A stretch of DNA of 64,000 bases, from positions 179,373 to 243,372 of the forward strand of contig NZ_JACHDZ010000007.1 in NCBI RefSeq assembly GCF_014201375.1. Reading direction: 5' to 3'. The DNA is from Tunturiibacter empetritectus. Lineage in GTDB: Bacteria; Acidobacteriota; Terriglobia; Terriglobales; Acidobacteriaceae. A model generated the notes under the pieces. That model was not told where the DNA came from. It saw nothing but the letters and a program-made list of their open reading frames with translations, and did no database searches. The position numbers and the translations under genes are program-made. This document shows positions 18,413-26,878 of the stretch, piece after piece (the first letter of the stretch is position 1; the number at the start of each line of letters is the position of its first letter).

Positions 18413-18829
18413 ATGGCAGATATTTCGGGCGGCATCCTATCTCCTTCGGTTTGGTATGATCCCCCGCCGGGGGGCGGTCTCGCGTCGCCGACGAATGGGA
18501 CTATGGTCAGAGGGGACCGGCTAATTTCGTTCGACCGACAATTTTATGTCGCCATGCAGACGGACGGCAACTTTGTCATCTATGGCTCAGCTGGGGATTT
18601 TTCAGGTTGGGCTGTCTCGAACTTTTACGATGAATACTTTTTGATCAATAAGGTGGTCATGCAGACGGACGGCAACTTAGTGTGGCAAACGTACGACAAC
18701 GTGCCTCTTTTGGCGACAAACACGCAAGGCCATTGGGGTGCTTTTGCGGTGATGCAGGATGACCGCAACTTCGTGATTTACAACAGCGATAACAGTTGGT
18801 CTGGCTGGTCATCTGGGTCACAAGTATGA
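18413..18829 (+). CDS. Bulb-type (mannose-binding) lectin domain protein
   Basis: This 138-aa protein is a single bulb-lectin (B_lectin) domain. The three subdomains show MQTDGNFVIYG, MQTDGNLVWQT and MQDDRNFVIYN, close to the mannose-site consensus QxDxNxVxY. The middle one has W in place of the last Y. There is no signal peptide or membrane segment. GGGAGGTG is placed just upstream of ATG 18413. Bacterial proteins of this fold include cytoplasmically made LlpA-type bacteriocins, which have two domains. This one-domain version could be a released lectin, but that is inference. The downstream repeat region is on the same strand. Confidence 0.85.
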   Translation: MADISGGILSPSVWYDPPPGGGLASPTNGTMVRGDRLISFDRQFYVAMQTDGNFVIYGSAGDFSGWAVSNFYDEYFLINKVVMQTDGNLVWQTYDNVPLLATNTQGHWGAFAVMQDDRNFVIYNSDNSWSGWSSGSQV

Positions 18830-18920
18830 AGATGTGCTACTCACCTCAGAGATCGCAGTACAGCAGTACAAACTGATCGACCTGTTAAGAGGATACTCCT
18901 TTAGCATTCAAGAGAATCGA

Positions 18921-19355
18921 ATGATGGACTCACCACACGCCAACGGACCAACAATACGTGCACCCATTTTTGGGGCTCGCGGTTTGGGCAGCCCGCACGC
19001 CATGGCTGCGCCCCGTTTCGTCCCCTCTGGCTCAAGCGCACCGGCTCCAGGCCGTTCTGCCTCCGCTGGCCTAAATCCCAGCCCGCGCGGCATACGTGCG
19101 CCCCGTTTCATTCCCTCTGGCTCAAGCGCGCTGCCTCCAAGCCGTTCTGCCTCCGTTGGCCTAAATCCCAGCCCGCGCGGCATACGTGCGCCCCGTTTCA
19201 TTCCTTCTGGCTCAAGCGCACCGGCTTCAGGCCGTTCTGCCTCCGCTGGCCTAAATCCCAGCCCGCGCGGCATACGTGCGCCCCGTTTCGTCCCCTCTGG
19301 CTCAAGCGCATCGCCGCCAGGCGGTTCTGGCTCCGCCCCAAGGGCCAGCAGCTGA
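18921..19355 (+). CDS. Possible repeat protein spanning the 90-bp tandem repeats
   Basis: This frame, from ATG 18921 (or GTG 18834), gives a Ser/Pro/Gly/Arg-rich protein with a 30-residue repeat beginning APRFVPSGSSAPAPGR, present three and a half times. It has only a weak ribosome site. Another frame of the same strand is open across the whole repeat as well and runs on into protein-like sequence, so which frame is used is unclear. Differences between copies in this frame are mostly amino-acid changing, which argues against selection for this protein. Confidence 0.28.
   Translation: MMDSPHANGPTIRAPIFGARGLGSPHAMAAPRFVPSGSSAPAPGRSASAGLNPSPRGIRAPRFIPSGSSALPPSRSASVGLNPSPRGIRAPRFIPSGSSAPASGRSASAGLNPSPRGIRAPRFVPSGSSASPPGGSGSAPRASS
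19008..19344 (+). repeat. 90-bp tandem repeat, about 3.7 copies
   Basis: Units begin at 19008, 19098, 19188 and 19278 with GCGCCCCGTTTC. Each is 90 bp and only about 5-12 positions differ between the full units. The fourth diverges after about 67 bp. The period is a multiple of three, and two plus-strand frames plus one minus-strand frame are open through it. Confidence 0.95.
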
Positions 19356-19531
19356 AAGCACCCGGAAATCCTCCAGCGTTCACCATTCTCTTGCCCCGGT
19401 TTGTCGGCATCTCGGACATTGCCGAGCGGGAGAAGCAGCGGGTGCTGCGCTTCTCCTCCAAGGGAAAGAAAAAGGGGACGTTCCTTGATGGCCTTCCGGA
19501 CATGCCGGAGTTCCTCGTCTACGTTCCCTGA
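19300..19531 (+). pseudogene. Orphan 3' coding frame without a start codon
   Basis: In the frame ending at TGA 19529-19531 the sequence reads strongly protein-like after the repeats: APGNPPAFTILLPRFVG, SDIAEREKQRVLRFSSKG, then LDGLPDMPEFLVYVP. The frame is open back through the repeats to a TAG near 18899, about 209 codons, yet has no ATG, GTG or TTG. I do not recognise the family. It looks like the end of a gene whose 5' part was lost or shifted when the repeat expanded. Confidence 0.4.
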
Positions 19532-19626
19532 GAAATCTCAAAGCCTGTTACATTTTCTCCATCGCATAGGACGATGCCGACGAGCACCGGTCAACTATCA
19601 GGCCGCTGCTACGCCTTGAATCGACC

Positions 19627-20163
19627 CTACTTCGCTTCTCTGAGCAGTTCGGTTCGGTACTTCGGAGCCAGTTCAACTGCTTTCTTGAAGAACGCTGCTC
19701 CCTCCGCCGCATCGACCCTGGGAGGCGGAGTGGTACGCGTCGCAACCACTGCTCCCAGCTCTTTGAAGAACTCCTCTTGGCCTGCCGGCGAGCAGATACA
19801 AAGCATCCTCACCGGCTCCGACGAGGCGTTATGGAACTGGTGAGGAGCGTTCGCTGGAATGTGGACCGTCTCGCCGGCGCGCATCGTACGCTGCTCCCCT
19901 CGGAAGGTAGCCTGCAGTTCCCCGTCGAGAAGAATAAAGCTCTCCTCGAAATCATGACGATGCGGGGGAGGTCCGCCTCCGGGAGGAACATGCATATCGA
20001 TCAGAGTGAATCGACCTGCAGTATCGGCTCCGGACAGCAGGATCGTGTAGGTGTCGCCCACGACCCCGAGATGCTGGGCACCGCTGCTATCCGGATTTGC
20101 AACCACCAGATTCCGTCGCAGATCGTCGGCCGGAATCGCTACCGTGTTGGATATCGTAGACAT
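19627..20163 (-). CDS. Cupin-domain protein
   Basis: This 178-aa soluble protein has one cupin_2 barrel. Motif 1, PPPHRHDFEESFILLDGE (residues about 65-85), contains the metal-type His, His and Glu. Motif 2, AGETVHIPANAPHQFHN, contains the second His set. The C-terminal 60 residues are helical. Quercetinase-like dioxygenases and sensor cupins both look like this, so substrate is open. AAGGAG precedes ATG 20163. A strong terminator at 20279-20320 separates it from the upstream SDR gene, so it has its own promoter. Confidence 0.88.
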   Translation of the reverse strand: MSTISNTVAIPADDLRRNLVVANPDSSGAQHLGVVGDTYTILLSGADTAGRFTLIDMHVPPGGGPPPHRHDFEESFILLDGELQATFRGEQRTMRAGETVHIPANAPHQFHNASSEPVRMLCICSPAGQEEFFKELGAVVATRTTPPPRVDAAEGAAFFKKAVELAPKYRTELLREAK

Positions 20164-20278
20164 CTTCTGCTCCTTGTTTTGAAGTTGCGGTTTGAGATTG
20201 CGTTCTGTGACCCCCTCCGAGTGACACGCTGGATACCCGCTGCATTTGATGCGTAGAACACGGCCCCCATTCCATCAC

Positions 20279-20320
20279 AAAAAAAAAGCGCTCCGAGCTT
20301 CTTTCCGAAGCCCGAAGCGC
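20279..20320 (-). terminator. Rho-independent terminator of the SDR gene
   Basis: On the minus strand a 14-bp stem (GCGCTTCGGGCTTC with GAAGCTCGGAGCGC, two G-U pairs), a 5-nt loop and a run of nine T follow the SDR stop codon. This is a textbook intrinsic terminator. Confidence 0.93.
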
Positions 20321-20338
20321 TCTCCTTCAGCAACTCTC

Positions 20339-21088
20339 CTACCGCATCCCACCCGCGACCTGCAGCAGCGAACCGGTCACCCACTTGGCATCGTCCGAGG
20401 CCAGGAATGCAACCACGCTGGACACATCATCCGGCTGTCCAATGCGGCCGAGCGGCGTGCTCTGCAGCATCTGCTTTTCAAAGTCGCTTCCCTCAACCCC
20501 AGCCGACTTGAAGCCCTCCGTTACCACAGGTCCGGGGTTCACCGCATTCACCCGAATCTTCTTCGGCCCCAGCTCCTTCGCGAACACGCGCGTAATCGCA
20601 TCCACGGCGCCCTTCGTGCCGCTGTACGTCGCCGACATCGGTGGCGTCTGGTCACTCGCAACCGATCCAATATTGATCACGCTGCCGCCCTCTGCCGGAA
20701 ACAGAGCCACACCAGCCTTGGTGGCGAGCAACAGCCCCTTCACATTGATGCCCAGCATCCGGTCGATCGACTCCTCCGTAATCCCCTCCAGCGGAGCGAA
20801 CTCATACACCCCGGCATTGTTCACCAGAATATCGACCCTGCCATAAGCCTTCTTCGTCGCAGCAAAGAGTGCATCAATCTCCGCAGTCTTCGCCACGCTG
20901 CCGCCCACGGCAATCGCCTTTCCACCCGCCTTCACAATCTCTGCGACGACCTTATCGGCGCCCTCTTTGCTCGACGCGTAGTTCACCACGACAGACGCGC
21001 CCTGCGCCGCCAACTCCTTCGCAATCTCAGCGCCAATACCCTTAGACGCGCCGGTTACAACCGCTATCTTTCCCGCAAGCTTTCCCAT
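20339..21088 (-). CDS. SDR-family oxidoreductase (FabG-like)
   Basis: This 249-aa NAD(P)-dependent short-chain dehydrogenase has the cofactor motif TGASKGIG at about residues 13-20, NNAG near 90, catalytic Ser in NIGSVAS, Y-x3-K as YSGTKGA, and PGPV after it. The C-terminal GSLLQVAGGMR is typical of the classical FabG-like subgroup. The substrate is not predictable. AAGGAG precedes ATG 21088. An ArsR-type regulator gene lies 89 bp upstream on the same strand, with a perfect palindrome between them, which suggests direct regulation. Confidence 0.93.
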   Translation of the reverse strand: MGKLAGKIAVVTGASKGIGAEIAKELAAQGASVVVNYASSKEGADKVVAEIVKAGGKAIAVGGSVAKTAEIDALFAATKKAYGRVDILVNNAGVYEFAPLEGITEESIDRMLGINVKGLLLATKAGVALFPAEGGSVINIGSVASDQTPPMSATYSGTKGAVDAITRVFAKELGPKKIRVNAVNPGPVVTEGFKSAGVEGSDFEKQMLQSTPLGRIGQPDDVSSVVAFLASDDAKWVTGSLLQVAGGMR

Positions 21089-21103
21089 CTCAAATCTCCT
21101 TAT

Positions 21104-21119
21104 TTCGATATCTATCGAA
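21104..21119 (-). promoter_or_regulatory. Palindromic operator upstream of the SDR gene
   Basis: TTCGATA-TC-TATCGAA is a perfect 7-2-7 inverted repeat located 16-31 bp before the SDR start codon and 59 bp after the ArsR-type gene. ArsR-family dimers bind such sites. A half-site TTCGAT recurs upstream of the regulator gene at 21505-21510. Confidence 0.65.
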
Positions 21120-21177
21120 CAGTGCAGCTATCAAATAGATGCGGAGAAGGTCCAACCCGATTCGTCATTTACCAAAT

Positions 21178-21477
21178 CTAAATAGAGGACAGGCGTCTGA
21201 CGTAAGCATCGAGCACCGACCGGCACAGAGAAAGATTCGCGCCTCGGCCAACGCGTCTTATCTCAATCAACCCCGCCTCGCTCAACTCCTTCATATGGTG
21301 CGAGACCGTCGCCGGACTGATCGACTCATGCTCCCGCAGCGCACTGCACTCCATCCCCTCGCAGGCCCCCACCTGCTGAAGAATGGCAAACCGGCGTGGA
21401 TCACTCAGCGCACGAGCGATCGCCTGAAACTGATCCTCCGACAAGGCCACCTCCGCGATCGCATTCCTCTTCTTCAT
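21178..21477 (-). CDS. ArsR-family winged-helix transcriptional regulator
   Basis: This 99-aa DNA-binding protein shows the ArsR fold: [14 protein letters not shown] (helix 2), [27 protein letters not shown] (recognition helix and wing), and a short C-terminal dimer helix. There are Cys residues in GACEGMEC but no clear ELCVCDL metal site, so it may respond to something other than a metal. It precedes the SDR gene in the same direction, and a palindrome lies between them. Confidence 0.92.
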   Translation of the reverse strand: MKKRNAIAEVALSEDQFQAIARALSDPRRFAILQQVGACEGMECSALREHESISPATVSHHMKELSEAGLIEIRRVGRGANLSLCRSVLDAYVRRLSSI

Positions 21478-21557
21478 ACCTTACACAGATATCCTCTATG
21501 GTCTTTCGATGCAACGCGGGGTTACTCGATGCGACGCTGAATCCACCCGTGCAGCAC

Positions 21558-21581
21558 GCCGGAGCATCCCGAGACTCCGGC
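21558..21581 (-). terminator. GC-rich hairpin after the RcnB-like gene
   Basis: GCCGGAG and CTCCGGC form a 7-bp stem with a 10-nt loop just past the stop codon of the minus-strand gene at 21594. No T run follows, so termination by this hairpin alone is uncertain. Confidence 0.4.
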
Positions 21582-21593
21582 CCGCCACACTTT

Positions 21594-22244
21594 CTACTGC
21601 TGCTGCAACAGATCGATTACGTTCGCGATGAAGTAAGTCACCGGGTCATATACCACAACATATCCATCGTAGTAGCCCATGTTGTACCCCGGCGGTGGTG
21701 GCGGCAGATACCCGTACACGTTCGGCGGCAGCGGCGTGATGTACGGAATGTGGGCGTACGGAAAGAATCCGCCAATCACAAACCGAGGTCGCGTCGCCAG
21801 ATTGATGTATCCAAGATTCCGCCTGTAGTAGTTGTGCAGATAACGCCAGTCGTTTCTCCTGAAGCTGTACGAAGGACGCTGTTGCGGCGGACGTCCCCAC
21901 TGCGGCGGTCTCCCACTCGGAGGCCGTCCCGGATTCGGGCGACTCGGGTTCGGTCGCGGCGGAGGACGACTAGGATTCGGCCGCGGCGGCGGTCGATTAT
22001 TATTTCCCCCTCCAGGATTCCCTCCCCCAGGCGGACGTGTGTTTCCACCTCCAGGAGGCCGTCCCCCACCTGGGTTTCCTCCGCCCGGCGGACGTGTATT
22101 GCCTCCACCGCCAGGTGGCCGTCCTCCTCCCGACTGTCCACCTCCCGGCGCCGGACGCGTCTGTGGAGCCTGCGGAACTGCCGCATAAGAGATGGAGAAC
22201 GCAAACAAAACCAACAAGCCGAAAAGAGTCCTGCGAGACAGCAT
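21594..22244 (-). CDS. Exported Gly/Pro-rich protein with RcnB-like C-terminus
   Basis: The start ATG 22244 is set by GGGAGGG just upstream; the protein is 216 aa. A signal peptide (LFGLLVLFAFSISYAA) is followed by about 90 residues of low-complexity repeats of the RPPGGGNPGGG type, then Pro/Arg/Asn repeats. The folded C-terminal part carries a Trp-Arg-Tyr helix, then FVIGGFFPYAHIPYITPLP and GYVVVYDPVTYFIANVIDLL. That end resembles RcnB/YcfR-like periplasmic proteins. The role is unknown; the repeat part is likely a flexible wall- or membrane-spanning linker. Confidence 0.8.
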   Translation of the reverse strand: MLSRRTLFGLLVLFAFSISYAAVPQAPQTRPAPGGGQSGGGRPPGGGGNTRPPGGGNPGGGRPPGGGNTRPPGGGNPGGGNNNRPPPRPNPSRPPPRPNPSRPNPGRPPSGRPPQWGRPPQQRPSYSFRRNDWRYLHNYYRRNLGYINLATRPRFVIGGFFPYAHIPYITPLPPNVYGYLPPPPPGYNMGYYDGYVVVYDPVTYFIANVIDLLQQQ

Positions 22245-22380
22245 CAACCCTCCCGTTATGTAGACACAGTAAGGAGAGCCTAGCCCTTCTCGAGATCGAA
22301 GGCAAAGAAAAATCCTCAACCAATCCAGTCAATCCCCAATGCAAAAATCATTCCGTCTATCAGTCCCCGCGCTTCGCCCA

Positions 22381-22423
22381 AAAACGCAAAAGCGCAGCGG
22401 CTGCCCACCCACAGCCGCTGCGC
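22381..22423 (-). terminator. Terminator of htpG
   Basis: A perfect 12-bp stem (GCGCAGCGGCTG with CAGCCGCTGCGC) and 8-nt loop lie 14 bp after the htpG stop codon. They are followed on the minus strand by TTTTGCGTTTTT. Confidence 0.85.
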
Positions 22424-22436
22424 CGCACGAGAGCCT

Positions 22437-24302
22437 CTAGACAGAAAGATTCAAAACGCGATTAAGCCGCTGCACAAACGCAGCAGGATCTTGAATCGTC
22501 ACACCCTCCATCAGCAGCGCCTGATCGAACAGCAGCCACGCCGCATCCTGCGCCACCGAATCATCCGACCGCGCCAGCAGCTTCTTCACAATCTCATGAT
22601 CCGGATTAATCTCCAGTGTAGGCTTCAGCGCAGGAAGATCCTTCTGTCCCATCGCCCGCATCATCTGCTGCATCTTCAGCGACGGCTCCTCTTCATCCGA
22701 CACAATGCACGAAGGACTATCCGCAAGCCGCACCGACGCCCGCACATCCTTCACCCGATCCCCCAGCGTCTTCTTCAGCATCGCAATCAGCGGCTTCAGA
22801 CTCTCGCTCTTATCCGCCTCATCCTCGCCCTTCAGATCCTCGCTGGTAGAAGATTTATTCACCGCCTTCAGATCGATCTCGCCGTACTTCTCAATACCCG
22901 AGAAGATCACCTCATCGAAGTCGTCATCAAGAATCAGGACCTCAACATCCTTCTTCTTGTAAATCTCCAGCAACGGCGAGGTCCGCAACAGCGACTCCGC
23001 CCCACCAGTAATGTAGTAGATGCTCTTCTGGCCTTCCTTCATCCGCGACTTCACATCCGCAAGACTAGTCAGCCCCTCCACCTTGGTCGACTTGAACCGC
23101 ACCAGCTCCAGCAGCGTCTCGCGATTCGCATAGTCCCCGTACAGCCCCTCCTTCAGCGGACGGTTGTACTCAGCAATAAACTTCAGATACTCTTCCGGCT
23201 TATTCGCCGCGATGTTCTTCAACTCAGACAGAATCTTCTTCACGCTGGCCGTTCGAATCGTCGTCAGCACTTTATTCTGCTGCAGAATCTCGCGGCTCAC
23301 ATTCAGCGGAAGATCCTCGCTGTCGATAATCCCCCGCACAAACCGCAGGTACTGCGGCAGCAGCTCCTTCGCATCATCCATGATGAAGACGCGCTTCACA
23401 TAAAGCTTAACGCCAACCTTGTACTCCGCGTTGTATAGATCCAGCGGAGCCTTCGCGGGGACATAAAACAGCGTTGTGTACTCCAGGCTCCCCTCTGCCT
23501 TGGTGTGAAACCAGAACAGAGGATCATCCCACCCACCCGACACCGACTTATAGAGTTCCTTGTAGTCCTCATCCGTTAACTCGCTCTTCGGTCGCCGCCA
23601 CAGTGCACTCGCAGCATTCACCTGCTCCGTCGTGCGAACCTTATCCGACTTCTTCTCCGCCTCATTCCACTCACTCTTGTCGTAGGTCAGAAAGATCGGA
23701 AACGCAATGTGGTTCGAGTACTTCCTAACGATCTCCTGCAGCCGCCAGCTATTCGCATACTGTGCGCCCTCGTAGTTGAAGTGAATCACCACTGTAGTCC
23801 CGGCAACCGACCGCTCCGCCGGTTCAATATCGAAACCGGTCTTGCCGTCGCTCACCCACCGCCACGCCTGGTCCTCCCCAGCCTTGCGCGACACCACCTC
23901 CACCTTATCCGCCACCATGAACACGCTATAGAACCCAACGCCAAACTGCCCGATCAGGTTCGAATCCTTCTTCGCATCGCCCGAGAGCTGTGACAAAAAG
24001 TTCTTCGTCCCCGACCGAGCAATCGTACCCAGGTTCGAAGTCAGATCCTCCTCATTCATTCCGATGCCCGTATCGCTGATCGTAAGAGTCTTCTTCTCCT
24101 CGTCCAGCTCCAGGTCGATCCGCGGATTGAACGGCAGCGCCTTATAAGCCTCGTCCGTCAGCGTCAGATGGCGAAGCTTATCCAACGCATCGGACGAGTT
24201 CGACACCAGTTCACGAAGAAAGATCTCAGGGTGAGAGTAAAGCGAGTGGATGATCAGTTGCAGCAGTTGACTAACTTCAGTTTGAAATTCACGTTTCGAC
24301 AT
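22437..24302 (-). CDS. htpG: Molecular chaperone HtpG (Hsp90)
   Basis: This 621-aa cytosolic ATP-dependent chaperone has the GHKL ATPase domain at the N-terminus (LRELVSNSSDALDKLRH, ISDTGIGMN, GQFGVGFYS), the middle domain (PLNVSREILQQNK) and the dimerising C-terminal domain. Length is normal for bacterial Hsp90. GAGGT precedes ATG 24302. No CIRCE element was seen upstream. It is followed by a clear terminator and appears monocistronic. Confidence 0.97.
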   Translation of the reverse strand: MSKREFQTEVSQLLQLIIHSLYSHPEIFLRELVSNSSDALDKLRHLTLTDEAYKALPFNPRIDLELDEEKKTLTISDTGIGMNEEDLTSNLGTIARSGTKNFLSQLSGDAKKDSNLIGQFGVGFYSVFMVADKVEVVSRKAGEDQAWRWVSDGKTGFDIEPAERSVAGTTVVIHFNYEGAQYANSWRLQEIVRKYSNHIAFPIFLTYDKSEWNEAEKKSDKVRTTEQVNAASALWRRPKSELTDEDYKELYKSVSGGWDDPLFWFHTKAEGSLEYTTLFYVPAKAPLDLYNAEYKVGVKLYVKRVFIMDDAKELLPQYLRFVRGIIDSEDLPLNVSREILQQNKVLTTIRTASVKKILSELKNIAANKPEEYLKFIAEYNRPLKEGLYGDYANRETLLELVRFKSTKVEGLTSLADVKSRMKEGQKSIYYITGGAESLLRTSPLLEIYKKKDVEVLILDDDFDEVIFSGIEKYGEIDLKAVNKSSTSEDLKGEDEADKSESLKPLIAMLKKTLGDRVKDVRASVRLADSPSCIVSDEEEPSLKMQQMMRAMGQKDLPALKPTLEINPDHEIVKKLLARSDDSVAQDAAWLLFDQALLMEGVTIQDPAAFVQRLNRVLNLSV

Positions 24303-24371
24303 AGACCTCTATTATCCCCAAAACCACAGCTAAAGACGAGAGGTGGCAGACAGCACAGCATAGTCCGGGAT

Positions 24372-26516
24372 CTACTGCATGTTTTCAACCATCATCAGAT
24401 TGCTGGAATGCCCATCGACTTGGGGGAACAGCATCCACGTACCATCCGGAGAAACCGGCATTGCGCCGATCCAATACGGAGGAGCCTTCTCCAGCGTGAA
24501 AACAGTGCGAATCTTTTGCGTTCTAGTGTCGTACAGCTCGATCGTCGTCTTACCGCTCTCGTGCGACATGAAGTAGATTCCCGCTTTGGTGGGAAACCAT
24601 TCGGTTCCTTGGAAGCTTAGCTCCGGCATACCTTTTACCTCTTCGGGCGAAGCGCCATCTGGCATCATGCGCCAGAGCCTCTTTTTCCGGAAGAAGTAAA
24701 CATACCGATCGTCAGATGACGCAAAAGGCACGGCCGCCGGAGCGCTTGCAACCTGCACCGCACGACCACCGCGCGACGGCGCCCTCCAGACGGAGGGTTC
24801 GCCAAAGTCCTCGCCCTGCGTGAAGTAGATCCACTTCCCGTCTGGTGACCAGCTAGGCTGTGATTTGTCGGGCACGTCAATATCTAGTTTGACTGGAACG
24901 CCTCCCGCCGGATCGACCGTGTATAGATTGGATTCGCCACCGAATCGTGAGTCAAAAGCGATCAGGCCTCCGTCGGGAGACCAGCGCGGCGAGCCAGTTG
25001 AAATAACACGAAAGGAGGTCAGTTGGAGCACGTTGGATCCGTCACTATCGCAGACCCAAATTTCAAGGGCTCCGCTGCGGTTAGACTCGAACGTTATTCT
25101 CTTGCCATCTGGCGAGATGCTGGCTGATTCCTGTTCGGCCGAAGAGACGATCAGCTTGTGCGCTTGCGCTGGAGATCCTTGAAGATCAAGCTGCCAGATA
25201 TTCGTATTGGTCGAGCTTTGCAAATAGACAAGGCGATGGCCGGACGAACTCACGGTCACATCGGAAACGTCATGTCCAATCGGTAATCTTTGCGCCCGCT
25301 CCGGGTGAGCGAGAACGACCTCCCAAAGGCCGCCTCCAATCAGGGAGGAACTGTAGAGGATGCTATCGCCACCTCTCGCCCAGGTGATGCCGCCGATCAT
25401 GTCATGCCCCTTCAGTAGCTCTGTGGTCCTTCCATCGGCCAAATTCAGCAGACGTAAAGACTCGCTTCCCAGCTGATCCATACAAACCCATGCCAGCAGT
25501 TCGCCTTTTGGGGCAAAAGAAGGCGCGACTGCAAACTTACAGTCCGTTTTCACTGGCGTCGCCTTCAATGTGCTCATTGAAAGCAAGTAAAGAATTATCG
25601 ATTGGTAGGAGGTCTCGGGATGGTCCGTGAAAGCGAGATACTTGCCGTCAGAAGACCAGCTGAGTTCATTCCCATACCAGTACGTGGTGCTTCGAGAATA
25701 AATTTTCCGTTCCGGCCCACCGGTCGGCGGAACGAGAAAGATACCCGAAGCCCCCTCTTTTGAAACGCGGCTGATCGCGATGTCGCTCCCATCCGGCGAC
25801 CAGGCTATCGAGAGTTTTTCGGACGGGTGCCGAGTGATACGCAATGGATTCTCGGAACCTATCGCCTTCACATAGAGATCGTATCCTGCACCATTCGTCT
25901 CGCCGTCCCACCCGAATGCGACCTCGCTCCCATCCGGGGAAAAGGCGGGCGAGATCACATTGCCTGGCAGAGACGTAAGCGGAACAACAGAGAGACGCTG
26001 AATCCTTGACAGTCGCGACGCTTCTTCAAACCTGGTTTTAAGTCGAAGGCCTGCCAGGCCGATGAGGATACATGCTGCAACGCCCAACGCAATCCACCAC
26101 CTTCGAAGAGGTTGCTTTGCAGGCGGTCTCGGAGGTTCACTCGAAGCAATATGCGGCAGTGACGTCACCTGCTCGGCTTCGACATTCGTCGCAGCGATAA
26201 ATCGATAGCCTTGGCGCGGGATTGTCTCGATGTATTTAGGATTCACGGCGGAGTCGCCAAGAATCTCTCGAAGTCGATTCACAGCAGCGTTCAGGCCGTG
26301 TTCGAAGTCGCCGAATGACGTCGCCGGCCAGAGTACCTTATGAAGGTGTTCCCGAGTCACGAGTCGCCCAGGTTCCGACGCCAGGACAATAAGAACCTGA
26401 AGTGCCTGTCCAGACACCTTGACTCGTATCCCATTCCTGCGCAGCTCTTCAGGTTCGAGCACTAGCTCAAACGGAGCGAACCGTATTGAGCCGGAAACCT
26501 CTGCGCGGTCGGCCAT
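24372..26516 (-). CDS. CadC-like membrane regulator with PD40 beta-propeller
   Basis: This 714-aa protein begins with an OmpR/CadC-type winged helix (residues about 10-110: ALQVLIVLASEPGRLVTREHL, NAAVNRLREILGD, YIETIPRQGYRF). A membrane helix sits near 143-162 (WWIALGVAACILIGLAGL). The outer part, about 190-710, is a propeller of PD40/TolB repeats (FSPDGSEVAF, WSPDGSDIAI, WSPDGKWIYF). The likely design is a membrane-anchored transcription factor with a periplasmic sensor. AGGTGAG precedes ATG 26516. No target gene is evident. Confidence 0.92.
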   Translation of the reverse strand: MADRAEVSGSIRFAPFELVLEPEELRRNGIRVKVSGQALQVLIVLASEPGRLVTREHLHKVLWPATSFGDFEHGLNAAVNRLREILGDSAVNPKYIETIPRQGYRFIAATNVEAEQVTSLPHIASSEPPRPPAKQPLRRWWIALGVAACILIGLAGLRLKTRFEEASRLSRIQRLSVVPLTSLPGNVISPAFSPDGSEVAFGWDGETNGAGYDLYVKAIGSENPLRITRHPSEKLSIAWSPDGSDIAISRVSKEGASGIFLVPPTGGPERKIYSRSTTYWYGNELSWSSDGKYLAFTDHPETSYQSIILYLLSMSTLKATPVKTDCKFAVAPSFAPKGELLAWVCMDQLGSESLRLLNLADGRTTELLKGHDMIGGITWARGGDSILYSSSLIGGGLWEVVLAHPERAQRLPIGHDVSDVTVSSSGHRLVYLQSSTNTNIWQLDLQGSPAQAHKLIVSSAEQESASISPDGKRITFESNRSGALEIWVCDSDGSNVLQLTSFRVISTGSPRWSPDGGLIAFDSRFGGESNLYTVDPAGGVPVKLDIDVPDKSQPSWSPDGKWIYFTQGEDFGEPSVWRAPSRGGRAVQVASAPAAVPFASSDDRYVYFFRKKRLWRMMPDGASPEEVKGMPELSFQGTEWFPTKAGIYFMSHESGKTTIELYDTRTQKIRTVFTLEKAPPYWIGAMPVSPDGTWMLFPQVDGHSSNLMMVENMQ

Positions 26517-26878
26517 TGCTCACCTGTCGAGCGGAGTTTATCATTTCGGCCCCCTTTTGAGGATAGAGCCACGCCTCAGCGAGAACCGCTACATCATTGA
26601 TTTTGCTCAACGAAATCGATGACCTGGAACTATTTTGTTTTGAGGTCGCGCGACCTGGGTAGTGGGCTGGAACCGTTTCGCTCAAGGCCGGAAAAGTTCT
26701 GTTCAGAGATCAGCATCCTAGGACCCTGTGAACCCGGCTCGCCGCCTCTACACCGCTATCTCAATAAAAAAGCGAAGTTTAGTCAGTGATCTTTTTGTGA
26801 CACACATTACGACCTGCCTTGCATTGAGGTAGCAGGTCGAAGCGAGCAACGTAGGCGGGTACCGATGAGGTATCCGCC
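26517..26878. other. 362-bp divergent intergenic region
   Basis: It separates the CadC-like regulator (minus) and the HEMGH protein (plus), so it must hold both promoters. No gene, RNA or clear repeat was seen. Confidence 0.4.

Noticed and set aside
18908-19273. Minus-strand frame through the 90-bp repeats
   Set aside because: Open only because the repeat has no stops in that frame; no ribosome site and the protein-like extension lies on the plus strand.
19008-19344. CRISPR-like array
   Set aside because: The 90-bp units are contiguous tandem repeats without unique spacers and there are no cas genes.
22491-23438. Long plus-strand frame opposite htpG
   Set aside because: Antisense artefact of codon bias; htpG is unambiguous on the minus strand.
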